From UMGS1649 sp045651205 (lineage in GTDB: Bacteria > Bacillota > Clostridia > TANB77 > CAG-465): DNA of 63,181 nucleotides. The notes beneath the pieces were generated by a model that worked only from the letters and a program-made list of their open reading frames with translations, ran no database searches and was not told where the DNA came from. Shown piece after piece: positions 25,172-33,433 of the stretch (the first letter of the stretch is position 1; every line of letters starts with the position of its first letter). A program made the position numbers and the translations under genes. The DNA lies in the NCBI GenBank assembly GCA_045651205.1, contig JAZRSA010000011.1:1-63181 (forward strand). The letters run 5' to 3'.

Positions 25172-25210
25172 GCGTTTTTCTCTTTTTTCTTGTTTTTGTC
25201 AAATAAATAT

Positions 25211-25609
25211 CTATTCTATCTCCCACTCCCAGTCAATGATGCCACCAAATTCTACTAGGTTGGTGTAGCCAAGTTGTTGAAGTTTTAGTGCTGCTTGTTT
25301 GCTTCTGTTTCCACTTCTACAGTAGATTAGGATAAGTTGGTCTTTGTTAGGTATCTGCTTTGTTACTGTTTCATCTATTGTTTCATTTGGTATGCATATA
25401 GCGTTTGGTATATGTCCTTCGTTATATTCTTCTATTGTACGTGCATCTAGTATAATGTAGTTTGTGTTTTCTTGCATTATTGTTGTTATTTCTTCCATAG
25501 ATACATATTGTATTGAGTTAGTTGTTTCTTTTTCTGTGTTTTTATTTAACATTATTACTCCTCCTATTATTACTACTAGTATTATTAGTATGATTATTAC
25601 TTTTTTCAT
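25211..25609 (-). CDS. Membrane-anchored rhodanese-like protein
   Basis: A 132-residue protein with a single N-terminal hydrophobic segment (IIILIILVVIIGGVIML) used as anchor or signal, and one rhodanese domain: YIILDARTIEEYNEGHIPNA and the active loop YCRSGNRS with catalytic cysteine. Rhodaneses bind and transfer sulfane sulfur; an extracytoplasmic version may take part in thiol chemistry at the cell surface. It follows the TipAS-GNAT gene by 10 bp and has AAGGAGAACCT upstream, so the two are cotranscribed. Confidence 0.9.
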   Translation of the reverse strand: MKKVIIILIILVVIIGGVIMLNKNTEKETTNSIQYVSMEEITTIMQENTNYIILDARTIEEYNEGHIPNAICIPNETIDETVTKQIPNKDQLILIYCRSGNRSKQAALKLQQLGYTNLVEFGGIIDWEWEIE

Positions 25610-25619
25610 AGGTTCTCCT

Positions 25620-26243
25620 TTATTTGTTTAGGTTTCTTTTTTCTATTCTATTTTTTGCATAAGAACAGTCTGCTACTATTCTTTTGTTTTGTTCTTCTGC
25701 ATATGTTATTACCCTATCTACTAGTTTACCTGCTATTCCTTTTCCTTGATAGTTTTCATCTACTTCTGTGTGTACTATGTTTATTTCTTCTTTTGTAGTT
25801 ACATATACACATTCTCCTACTTGTTTGTTATCTATATATGCTAGTACTGTATTTGTTTCTTCATCTAATGTTATTTCTACTTCTTGTTGTTTTAAGTATG
25901 CATTTATTGCTTCATGTGTATATAATGCAGTTCCATCTCCTCCTGCTCTATCTATATTTGCTTTAAATGCATCTGTTATATACATTTCTCCTAATGCTTT
26001 TAACGTTTCATTTGTACAAATATAATAATGGTTTGTGATAAATGTTTTTAGTTCTTGTATTTTATTTTGAACCTCTTTAGCTTCTGGATTTATATTCTTT
26101 AGTTTACCAATATCCTTAAATATTTGCATTAATTGTTCTCCACTGTTTAGCAATTGTTGGTTGGTTAAATTCTTATCCTTAAACTCTTTATATTGTTCCG
26201 TGTTACCCCACATTTCTTCTGCTTGTTTTTCTAAGTTTTCCAT
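25620..26243 (-). CDS. TipAS-domain/GNAT acetyltransferase fusion
   Basis: A 207-residue fusion. Residues ~5-113 match the TipAS drug-binding domain of TipA/Mta regulators (EMWGNTEQYKEF, GEMYITDAFKANID, GGDGTALYTHEAINAY), here without the usual MerR DNA-binding part. Residues ~115-200 are a short GNAT domain of the NATD1/YjdJ type (VHTEVDENYQGKGIAGKLV, then ADCSYAKNRIEK). This suggests an enzyme that binds a ligand such as a peptide antibiotic, or that senses one. The start has AAGGAGATAAT. First gene before the rhodanese. Substrate is unknown. Confidence 0.82.
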   Translation of the reverse strand: MENLEKQAEEMWGNTEQYKEFKDKNLTNQQLLNSGEQLMQIFKDIGKLKNINPEAKEVQNKIQELKTFITNHYYICTNETLKALGEMYITDAFKANIDRAGGDGTALYTHEAINAYLKQQEVEITLDEETNTVLAYIDNKQVGECVYVTTKEEINIVHTEVDENYQGKGIAGKLVDRVITYAEEQNKRIVADCSYAKNRIEKRNLNK

Positions 26244-26281
26244 ATATTATCTCCTTTTTATGTATGCGTTTATTATATCAC

Positions 26282-26317
26282 AAAGGAGCAAGGTTTTATA
26301 CTAACCTTACTCCTTTT
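26282..26317. terminator. Hairpin between mutT-like and TipAS-GNAT genes
   Basis: Stem AAAGGAG-AAGGTT/AACCTT-CTCCTTT with one internal mismatch and a 7-nt loop, following the minus-strand Nudix gene. Confidence 0.6.
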
Positions 26318-26340
26318 AATTTGTTATATACTATTTTCTC

Positions 26341-26721
26341 TTATCCTTTCAACTTCTCCACAATAAACAAATCTGCTGGTGCAAATTCAAAATTGTCTAG
26401 CTCTGTATTTGTTACCCATCTGTATGCTTCATGTTCTAACAACTTAATTTCACCACCTGTTTTCGTACATGATAGTGCTATTAAATTTATCTGTTTTTCT
26501 GGATATATAAATGTTTTTTCTGCTAGATATTCATTTACTTCTATATCCATATCTAGTTCTTCTTTTATTTCACGTACTATTGCTTGTTCACGTGTTTCAT
26601 TTGGTTCTATTTTACCACCCGGGAATTCCCATAGTCCACCTTGAGACTTTTTAAGATTTCTTTGTGTTATTAGTATTTTATCTTGTTCGTCTTTTATTAC
26701 TGCTGCTACTACATTTATCAT
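26341..26721 (-). CDS. mutT: 8-oxo-dGTP diphosphatase-type Nudix hydrolase (MutT-like)
   Basis: A 126-residue enzyme with INVVAAVIKDEQDKILITQR, WEFPGGKIEPNET and the Nudix helix REIKEELDMDI; the WEFPGGKIEPNE variant is characteristic of MutT, which removes 8-oxo-dGTP from the nucleotide pool. The start follows AGGAGGTTCAT. It is a single gene flanked by hairpins. The symbol is used in the family sense. Confidence 0.85.
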   Translation of the reverse strand: MINVVAAVIKDEQDKILITQRNLKKSQGGLWEFPGGKIEPNETREQAIVREIKEELDMDIEVNEYLAEKTFIYPEKQINLIALSCTKTGGEIKLLEHEAYRWVTNTELDNFEFAPADLFIVEKLKG

Positions 26722-26778
26722 ATGAACCTCCTATATTTTATTTCATTACATCAGATTTTTCTTTTATGTATATAAGTG

Positions 26779-26812
26779 AAAAGTAGTGAATACTAATTAC
26801 TCACTACCTTTA
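26779..26812 (-). terminator. Terminator of the restriction-modification operon
   Basis: Stem AAGGTAGTGA/TCACTACTT with an 11-nt loop, then TTCACTTAT on the minus strand, just after the HNH gene. Confidence 0.65.
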
Positions 26813-26816
26813 TAAT

Positions 26817-27836
26817 CTAATATCCTTCTATTTCTTCAGCAACCATAAATTCTACTTCAGAACAATCTTCGTTTAAATCGATCATATTAGCATTGCAGAA
26901 TATATTTTCTCTATGATATCTTAAATATTCTTCAGATCCATTTTGTAAACGATATATTTTTCCGTTTTTTAAATTTAACAACTGTCTATTTCTATTAGTT
27001 AGAAACGGAGAAACCATTAACTCACCACTATCTTTAAATGAGATAAATCCTAAATCAAATAGCACATGATATGTTGGTGTCATTGTTATTCCATTTTTAT
27101 AGTCATATTTTTCATTGTCTGAGCAAACTCTATGCGGTTTTATATGGCACGCCTGCAATATTCTATCATCAGTTACGGATGTAAATATACACGCTGGCAT
27201 TTCCATAATTAGTTTTTGGCGATATTCTTGTTGCTTTAGTCTACCTTTCTTTTTAGCCTCAACAACAGCTTGTTCAGCACCTTCATCAATTATATTTTCT
27301 AAAACTTCTTCTTTTCCACTCACTCTATTAAAATAAATAGGTCTCATGTATATATATTTTTTACCATTTCGATCATCAATTAATTTTATAAAACAAAATT
27401 TTGTAACTCTTGGTACACTTATGTTTCTGATATAATTATAGTTTTGGTTATACGTTGGATCTTTTTCTACATCTAAAACTAAATAATACCTGTTTTGAGC
27501 GTCATAAGTTTTTTTAAAGCCGTACTTTATAACCTCTTCTAATATTTCGTTTGTCTCATTTAATTTTTTTGAATATAATTCACTTAAATTTTCTTTATAT
27601 TCTTGAATAGGATTAAAGAATTCTTCTTTTGCCTCATCCAAATATTTTAACAAATCACTTTTATATGAAAAAATATACTCTACATTTTCGAAATCAAAAA
27701 ACTCATCATATCTTTCTTCATCATGACCAATATAAATTCTTTTTTCACCCATTCCAGTTGAATCTTTAAGTTTAAAATCCTTAGAAGCGGCCGAATCTAC
27801 AAAATTTATATCAAATGCATCTATTCTTTTAAACAC
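26817..27836 (-). CDS. HNH-family Type II restriction endonuclease (probable)
   Basis: A 339-residue protein whose C-terminal half carries an HNH_2-type nuclease: CHIKPHRVCSDNEKYDYKNG followed by ITMTPTYHVLFDLGFISF, giving the H, N and H of the beta-beta-alpha metal finger; a cysteine in MPACIFTSV precedes it. The N-terminal ~190 residues are unassigned and presumably recognise DNA. It begins with GTG immediately after the TGA of the upstream methyltransferase (TGAGTG), with GGGGG nine bases upstream. Position after two m5C methyltransferases makes a restriction role likely. Confidence 0.82.
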   Translation of the reverse strand: MFKRIDAFDINFVDSAASKDFKLKDSTGMGEKRIYIGHDEERYDEFFDFENVEYIFSYKSDLLKYLDEAKEEFFNPIQEYKENLSELYSKKLNETNEILEEVIKYGFKKTYDAQNRYYLVLDVEKDPTYNQNYNYIRNISVPRVTKFCFIKLIDDRNGKKYIYMRPIYFNRVSGKEEVLENIIDEGAEQAVVEAKKKGRLKQQEYRQKLIMEMPACIFTSVTDDRILQACHIKPHRVCSDNEKYDYKNGITMTPTYHVLFDLGFISFKDSGELMVSPFLTNRNRQLLNLKNGKIYRLQNGSEEYLRYHRENIFCNANMIDLNEDCSEVEFMVAEEIEGY

Positions 27837-29012
27837 TCATATGCCCCCTTTTATATCGTCATCAAACACGCCGGTATCAAATATAGATCTCAACACTGCC
27901 ATCATTACATCCACAACTATAGAGTTACCTGCCTGTTTCTTTGTTTGCATTGGCGATACAACTATTTTAAACGAATCCGGAAATCCCATTAAGCGCAAGC
28001 ACTCGCGTTCTGTTAAATGTCTTAATATTCTTTTACCTTCTTTGTCAAAACCTAAAGTTATATAATTATCCACTCCCGCACGATGATGTTGAGTCATTGT
28101 TTTTAGAAGCGTTCTAGCAATTTTTAAATCTGTTTGTGTGGATGTTCTAAAATTTTTCGTTCCATTAGTTAAAACATAATCTCTAACCTTCGGTGTCAAA
28201 GTATGTTTTGCTTCTACTTCTCCAGAAACTTTATTTATATACAATTCTCCATTTTCTTTATAATTATAATTGTAATTTTCCTCATCATACTTGCAATTTT
28301 CTTCTAGGATATCTTGCATGTAAAATGGTAATTTTTCACTTCCTAAAGCTTTTGGATATACAAAATCTTTTGTTTTTAAATCCTCTCTAATACCTATTAC
28401 AAACAATCTTCTTCTTGTTTGTGGTATTCCATAATCTGCCGCATTTAGCACTTGTGGTTCTGTTATTCTATAATGTAATGTCTTTGTAAATACTTCCTGC
28501 ATTTTTTTCCACGTTTTACCGTTATCATGCGTTGTTAGGCCTCTTACATTCTCAAATATAAAAACCTTTGGCTGAACTTCATCTATTAGTCTAGCATATT
28601 CATAAAACAAAGTTCCTCTTACATCTTCCAAGCCACCTTGAAATCCAACTGTAGAAAAAGATTGACATGGGCTCCCGCCTACCAACAAATCTACTTTACC
28701 TTTATAATCTTTTCCATCTAGCAATCTAACATCTAAATGGAAATCGTCCTCATTTATATCATAATTAGCCAAATAACTTTGCTTTACAAAATTATTTTTT
28801 CTTGATTTTTTTTTATACAAATCATCTACATATTTCTTTTTGTCTACCTTATTATTTAAACTTTTTATTATTTCATTTTCTTTTTGAACATCTATATCTA
28901 TTTCTATCTCACCATTATCACAAGCAAATACCAATTGATAATCAATATTCAAACGTTTTAACGCTTGTTCTACAGCTCCAATGCCGCTAAATAACGTTCC
29001 TACCTTTAACAT
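27837..29012 (-). CDS. DNA cytosine-5 methyltransferase (Type II R-M, second)
   Basis: A 391-residue Dcm-type enzyme with all key motifs: I VGTLFSGIGAVEQAL, IV GGSPCQSFSTVGF (catalytic PCQ), VI FENVRGL, VIII IPQTRRR and X KQAGNSIVV. It transfers methyl from AdoMet to C5 of cytosine in the recognition site. The start MLKVGTL overlaps the stop of the first methyltransferase in ATGTTAA; an in-frame ATG three codons earlier is the alternative. Its target-recognition region differs from the other copy. Confidence 0.93.
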   Translation of the reverse strand: MLKVGTLFSGIGAVEQALKRLNIDYQLVFACDNGEIEIDIDVQKENEIIKSLNNKVDKKKYVDDLYKKKSRKNNFVKQSYLANYDINEDDFHLDVRLLDGKDYKGKVDLLVGGSPCQSFSTVGFQGGLEDVRGTLFYEYARLIDEVQPKVFIFENVRGLTTHDNGKTWKKMQEVFTKTLHYRITEPQVLNAADYGIPQTRRRLFVIGIREDLKTKDFVYPKALGSEKLPFYMQDILEENCKYDEENYNYNYKENGELYINKVSGEVEAKHTLTPKVRDYVLTNGTKNFRTSTQTDLKIARTLLKTMTQHHRAGVDNYITLGFDKEGKRILRHLTERECLRLMGFPDSFKIVVSPMQTKKQAGNSIVVDVMMAVLRSIFDTGVFDDDIKGGI

Positions 29013-30103
29013 TCTCCCCATACTCCTGTATCTATTATAGAATCAATTAATTTTTCTAAAATGTTTACCACTATCGAATTCCCTGATTGTCTATACATAA
29101 TTACATCATTATGTATTATTTTGAAATCATCTCCAAACCCCATTAATCGTAAACATTCTCTTGGAGTAAACTTTCTTGTTACTCCTATTTTACCCTTCCA
29201 TTCGCCAACGTACGCCCTATCTAGTATATCTTTTCTATCTCTAATTTTTTCAAGTTCCTCAAAAACAAAATCACCATTCCAATTAAATTGTTGATTTGCT
29301 TTTTGGCAACGCATTATTTTTCCATTTACTTGAGCTCTACTTGGCGAAGAAGTTACAAACTTAAACCCCTTTTCACCTAAATAATATTTTGCATCAACCT
29401 CTTCAAACAAAAAATCTTGTACGAATTTTTCTAATTTTTCTTCTTTGGGAAATTCAAACTTTTTAACTTGCAACGCCTTATTAAATCCAACTACAAATAG
29501 TCTTTCTCTATTTTGAGGAATACCATAATTTTTAGCATTTAATATTGGATTGTCTTCCTTTATATATATTTCGTAATTTAATTCCTTAAATGTTTCTTTT
29601 ATTATTTCCCACGTGTTACCATTATCATGTGTTATCATTCCTTTTACGTTTTCAAATATAAAAACTTTTGGTTGTGCTTCCTTTATTATCCTTGCATATT
29701 CATAAAACAAAGTTCCTCTAGTATCTTCAAATCCAGCCCTTTTACCATTTATAGAAAAAGCTTGACACGGGCTACCACCCACCAACAAATCTATTTCACC
29801 TTTAAATTCCGTTCCATCTAAAAACCTTATATCTTGATAAAAACGGTTGTCATCTATACTATAATTAGCTTTATATGATGATTCTACAACATTTGGTTTC
29901 CCTGTTGCATCATAAATTCTACTAATTTCTATATTCCTAGTATAATTATCTAATTTTCTTAATTCATTAATTTTATCTTCTGATATTTCAATTTCTCTTT
30001 CGCCATTATCACAAGCAAATACTATTGTATAATCTATATCTTTTTTCTTTAGTGCTTGTTCTATTGCACCAATACCGCTAAATAATGTTGCTAATCTTAT
30101 CAT
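29006..30103 (-). CDS. DNA cytosine-5 methyltransferase (Type II R-M, first)
   Basis: A 365-residue m5C methyltransferase paralogous to the downstream one: LATLFSGIGAIEQALKKKD, GGSPCQAFSINGKRAGF, FENVKGM, IPQNRERL and RQSGNSIV. First gene of the operon M-M-R, expressed from TTGTTA-N17-TATAAA at 30151-30179. Start has GGGGTACGAA upstream. The N-terminal and catalytic blocks resemble the second enzyme closely while the region between motifs VIII and IX is different, consistent with each enzyme modifying a different strand sequence. Confidence 0.93.
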   Translation of the reverse strand: MIRLATLFSGIGAIEQALKKKDIDYTIVFACDNGEREIEISEDKINELRKLDNYTRNIEISRIYDATGKPNVVESSYKANYSIDDNRFYQDIRFLDGTEFKGEIDLLVGGSPCQAFSINGKRAGFEDTRGTLFYEYARIIKEAQPKVFIFENVKGMITHDNGNTWEIIKETFKELNYEIYIKEDNPILNAKNYGIPQNRERLFVVGFNKALQVKKFEFPKEEKLEKFVQDFLFEEVDAKYYLGEKGFKFVTSSPSRAQVNGKIMRCQKANQQFNWNGDFVFEELEKIRDRKDILDRAYVGEWKGKIGVTRKFTPRECLRLMGFGDDFKIIHNDVIMYRQSGNSIVVNILEKLIDSIIDTGVWGEC

Positions 30104-30150
30104 TTCGTACCCCTTTTTATATTGTATTACTTTAGTTATTCATAGTATAG

Positions 30151-30179
30151 TTTATATCATACTTTGATATTTATAACAA
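30151..30179 (-). promoter_or_regulatory. Promoter of R-M operon
   Basis: Minus strand TTGTTA, 17-bp spacer, TATAAA. An AGTAT-N10-ATACT inverted repeat overlaps the -10 and could be a control site. Confidence 0.6.
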
Positions 30180-30206
30180 TCTTTTTTCGACAATTTTGTA
30201 CTTTTA

Positions 30207-30240
30207 CAAAAAGCAGATAATAATATTATTACCCGCTTTT
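30207..30240 (-). terminator. Terminator after SNF2 helicase gene
   Basis: Imperfect stem AAAAGCGGGTAATAAT/ATTATCTGCTTTT, followed by TTGTAAAAG on the minus strand. Confidence 0.6.
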
Positions 30241-30253
30241 ATAATTTTATATT

Positions 30254-32968
30254 TTACTTTCCTTGCTTTTCCTTAATTCTTTCTGCTTCTTCCTTCATTA
30301 TATCTCCGAATGCAGTTTCTTCTATTTCTAGTGTCTTTTCATTTGCTACAGACTTATCTGCAAATGTATCGAATATCTTTTGTTTTTCTTCTAGTAAGTC
30401 TGTTATTCTTTCATCTATTGTGTCTTCACATAGTAGTCTATGTACAAGAACACTTCTTGCTTGTCCCATTCTGTATGCTCTAGATATTGCCTGATTTTCT
30501 ATTGATGGTTTGAATTGCGGTTCGCATATTACTACTAGACTTGCTGCTTGTATGTTTAGTCCTGTTCCACCTGCTATTATTTGTGCTACTATTACACTAC
30601 CTGCTGGTGCTTTGTCTAAGTCATCTATTATTGCTTGTCTTTTTGCTGAATCTATTGCTCCTGTTATTACTCCCACACATTCTTTTTCTAATAACTTAGC
30701 TACCTTGTTTACTGTATCTAAGAAGAATGAAAAGATTATTACTTTTCTGTTCTCATCTTTTGCTTGTTCTATTAACTCTAGTAATCTTGTTGCCTTAGAT
30801 GAATGTGTTAGGTCATCTATATGCCAAGATAATCTTCTTGCTTCTGGGTAACTACCATTTAGAATTGCTTGTTCATATGCTGGTTTTTCTTCTGGTGTCA
30901 TTGTACACCAATCTTTACATTCTATCTTTTCTGGTAATTCTGTTAATACTTCTTCTCTTCTTCTTCTATAATATACCGGTGCTATTTTTTCTCTAAACTC
31001 AGGTGCAGTAGACATATATGCTATTCTCGCTACGTTTCTATGTACATCACTGTTTAATACTCCTATTAGTCCTATCATCTCATCTACTCTATTTTCTAAT
31101 GCCGTACCTGTCATAAACAAGATTCTTTCTGCATGTGTACTTAATCTTATTGTATTAACCGTTCTTTGTGCTTCAGGATTTTTAATGTAATGTGCTTCAT
31201 CTACTACAAGCATAGAATATTTGTATCCTTCTTCTAGCATAATGTTGTCTGTTGTTTCAAATGTTGTTACAGCTACTCCACCATTTTTAATCCATTTACT
31301 AAGCGCTGTTTTTATACTACTTCCATGTATCTTTATTGGTTCTAGATTGCTATGTTTCTTAATTTCTCTGCACCAGTTAACAACTACACTGGCTGGACAT
31401 ACTACAAGAAAGTGTGTTGCCCCTGTATTTCTTAAAGATACCATTGCTGCGATTGCTTGAATTGTCTTTCCAAGGCCCATTTCGTCCCCTAGAAGCACTC
31501 TCTTTTGGTGTAGGATATATTTTGTACCAACTTCTTGATAATGTCTTAAAGTGCAATTTAGGCCGTCTAGATACAATGGTTCTTCTAATATTTCTTTTGC
31601 TAGTTCTTCTGGTAATCCATAGTAATAATCGTCATTACCTAAAGCTCCTGGGCATAGTTCTTCTATTACACTATAATATGCTGCTGTATCTTTTGCAAAG
31701 TCTATCCAAGTATCGAATTTATTCTTTCTACCTGCATCTTCATATTGTTCTAATATTTCCTTTACTCTTGTACAGAATCCTTCTTCTTTTATATTTGTCT
31801 TTAACCAATTATATTTTGCAATGCTTTCTGTTTTTTCTTCTTTAATACTAAAATAATATTTTATACCATTTGCTAGTTCGTTAAACAGCTTAAAATCTTC
31901 ATCTATTCTAGATGTTAGTTCATTATCTAGTTTAACTTTTTCATCCAATATTTTCTTTTTCTCTTTATACTTATATATAGCATGAACCGTTTGAGTAGAA
32001 TAGAATGTTTTCTTATCTGTGCTTAATCTTATTTTCATGCTTTGTCTTGTGTCTTTTACTATCCTGTCACAGATTGCTTCTATTAGGTAAGCTCCTTTTT
32101 CTCCTATACCCGGCATTTGCACTAGATAACTGTGTGTACAATCATATACATTTCCTATACTTGTATATCCAAAGTCTTTCAAGGCTTGTATCTTTATTCC
32201 GTTTTTATCTCTATTTAATTCCTCAAGAGGGATACTTCTTAATGTCTCTTTAATCTCTTGTTCTACAAGCTCATCTATTGCTTTCTTAACTTCATCTTTT
32301 GCTCTTAAGAAATCTTCTTCCATTCTTTTTAAATCGCTTACAAGATATCCATATTCACTCTTTAAATGTTCTATACCACTTATCTTTTTACCAACATCTG
32401 TTATGAACGGCTTTATTAGGAATAATATCTTTTGGTATTCTTCTTCATTATCCATTACATCCGCTAACACTTCAGATTTAGCAGTGTTCATTAAATTGTT
32501 TAATCTTGTTACTGCGTTAGAAGAATCTAAATAGAATTGCTCGTTTTCTGGATATTTAAGTCTATCATAGGCTTGTTTTGCATATTCTTTTCTTGTCTTG
32601 TTAGCAAACATCCAACTTAATGCATTTTTGCATTTACTTAATGTTTTAATATTGTCTTTTATATATTCATTATTTCCCGCATAAAGTCCCATGCAATATT
32701 CCAAAAGCTTTTTACTTTCAAAATAACTGTAGATTGATACCATTAAATCATATGTTTCATTATACTCTACATCTGTTACTTTACCAGAATCTACATCTGC
32801 TGTTAGTTTGTTTTGGAAAAAGCCTGCATTTAGCATTTCTTCTGCCTTAGCTAACATATTATTTTTATTTGTTTCAACTATTCCTTCTACTTTTTGTAGT
32901 TCACTTAATACTTTGTTAAACTTCTTTATTGTTATTCTTGCATCCTTAAAAGAATATTTTCCTGCCAT
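30254..32968 (-). CDS. SNF2-family helicase with helix-hairpin-helix insert
   Basis: A 904-residue DNA translocase. The N-terminal ~470 residues are helical, with a helix-hairpin-helix segment near 285 (MPGIGEKGAYLIEAI). The ATPase core has GDEMGLGKTIQAI near 495, CPASVVVNW, VVDEAHYIKN near 590, MTGTALENR, and in the C-lobe VIIFSFF, IIAGGTGLNIQAA near 805 and the arginine-finger region QAISRAYRMGQ. SNF2 proteins remodel protein-DNA complexes; several defence systems use them. It is transcribed alone from TATGTGATATAAT at 32994, next to the R-M operon. No methyltransferase or nuclease is fused. Confidence 0.92.
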   Translation of the reverse strand: MAGKYSFKDARITIKKFNKVLSELQKVEGIVETNKNNMLAKAEEMLNAGFFQNKLTADVDSGKVTDVEYNETYDLMVSIYSYFESKKLLEYCMGLYAGNNEYIKDNIKTLSKCKNALSWMFANKTRKEYAKQAYDRLKYPENEQFYLDSSNAVTRLNNLMNTAKSEVLADVMDNEEEYQKILFLIKPFITDVGKKISGIEHLKSEYGYLVSDLKRMEEDFLRAKDEVKKAIDELVEQEIKETLRSIPLEELNRDKNGIKIQALKDFGYTSIGNVYDCTHSYLVQMPGIGEKGAYLIEAICDRIVKDTRQSMKIRLSTDKKTFYSTQTVHAIYKYKEKKKILDEKVKLDNELTSRIDEDFKLFNELANGIKYYFSIKEEKTESIAKYNWLKTNIKEEGFCTRVKEILEQYEDAGRKNKFDTWIDFAKDTAAYYSVIEELCPGALGNDDYYYGLPEELAKEILEEPLYLDGLNCTLRHYQEVGTKYILHQKRVLLGDEMGLGKTIQAIAAMVSLRNTGATHFLVVCPASVVVNWCREIKKHSNLEPIKIHGSSIKTALSKWIKNGGVAVTTFETTDNIMLEEGYKYSMLVVDEAHYIKNPEAQRTVNTIRLSTHAERILFMTGTALENRVDEMIGLIGVLNSDVHRNVARIAYMSTAPEFREKIAPVYYRRRREEVLTELPEKIECKDWCTMTPEEKPAYEQAILNGSYPEARRLSWHIDDLTHSSKATRLLELIEQAKDENRKVIIFSFFLDTVNKVAKLLEKECVGVITGAIDSAKRQAIIDDLDKAPAGSVIVAQIIAGGTGLNIQAASLVVICEPQFKPSIENQAISRAYRMGQARSVLVHRLLCEDTIDERITDLLEEKQKIFDTFADKSVANEKTLEIEETAFGDIMKEEAERIKEKQGK

Positions 32969-32993
32969 ATATTTTCCCCTTTGTTTTAATGAG

Positions 32994-33006
32994 ATTATAT
33001 CACATA
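32994..33006 (-). promoter_or_regulatory. Extended -10 promoter of SNF2 gene
   Basis: Minus strand TATGTGATATAAT, identical to elements before the PAP2 gene and the five-gene effector operon. Confidence 0.6.
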
Positions 33007-33026
33007 TTTTATTTTATCTATACCTA

Positions 33027-33035
33027 TGATATAAT
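33027..33035 (+). promoter_or_regulatory. Extended -10 promoter of the two small membrane peptides
   Basis: TGATATAAT, about 27 bp before the first small ORF; the -35 is weak. Divergent from the SNF2 promoter. Confidence 0.5.
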
Positions 33036-33061
33036 CTTTCTAAATTAAAGGAGAGATTTAT

Positions 33062-33238
33062 ATGATTTGGGTTGGTATTTTCCTTGTTGCTATATTTGTT
33101 TTACCTACCATATTAGGTATAGTTCTAGGAGTTAAAAGTTTTCAAATAACAGGAAATGATGAAGATGAAATAAGTCCGTGGGTTATGGGTGCATTATGGG
33201 ATATGCACAATAAACATCAAGATAGTAAAAAGAAATAA
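33062..33238 (+). CDS. Small single-pass membrane protein (58 aa)
   Basis: AAGGAGAGATTTAT precedes an ATG encoding a peptide with one N-terminal membrane helix (WVGIFLVAIFVLPTILGIVL) and a hydrophilic tail with NDEDEISPWVMGALWDMH. It is followed 17 bp later by a second small membrane ORF with its own ribosome site. No family is recognised. It could be a membrane-complex accessory subunit or a toxin-like peptide. Confidence 0.65.
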   Translation: MIWVGIFLVAIFVLPTILGIVLGVKSFQITGNDEDEISPWVMGALWDMHNKHQDSKKK

Positions 33239-33255
33239 TATGTAAGGAGAAATTT

Positions 33256-33345
33256 ATGCTTTTAATGATATCTATAACAATAGTTGTAATTGTAGTGATG
33301 TTAGCAGTAGTTGCTAGTGCTAATTCTCAAGATAATAATAAATAA
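33256..33345 (+). CDS. Very small membrane peptide (29 aa)
   Basis: Begins MLLMISITIVVIVVMLAVVA, almost entirely hydrophobic, ending in NSQDNNK. AAGGAGAAATTT directly precedes the ATG. Cotranscribed with the 58-aa protein. Its size and composition resemble small membrane-acting peptides, including type I toxins, but no antisense RNA is evident. Confidence 0.55.
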   Translation: MLLMISITIVVIVVMLAVVASANSQDNNK

Positions 33346-33370
33346 TTTTTAATTTAATATATACAAAGAA

Positions 33371-33396
33371 AAGGCACCCCTTGTTAGGGGTGCCTT
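33371..33396 (-). terminator. Terminator after RyR gene
   Basis: 11-bp stem AAGGCACCCCT/AGGGGTGCCTT with TGTT loop; the minus strand continues TTCTTTG. It may also stop transcription of the convergent small ORFs. Confidence 0.8.
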
Positions 33397-33433
33397 GCCA
33401 CTTTCGTGGACTTTGGTGAAGCTCTTGAAATGC

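Noticed and set aside
15834..32968. Integrated prophage or transposon
   Set aside because: No integrase, transposase, terminase, capsid gene, att-like direct repeat or IS ends were seen around the defence genes.
30254..32968. DISARM or similar SNF2-based named defence system
   Set aside because: The required DrmA/B-type and adenine methylase partners are not adjacent; only the SNF2 gene next to an m5C restriction system is present.
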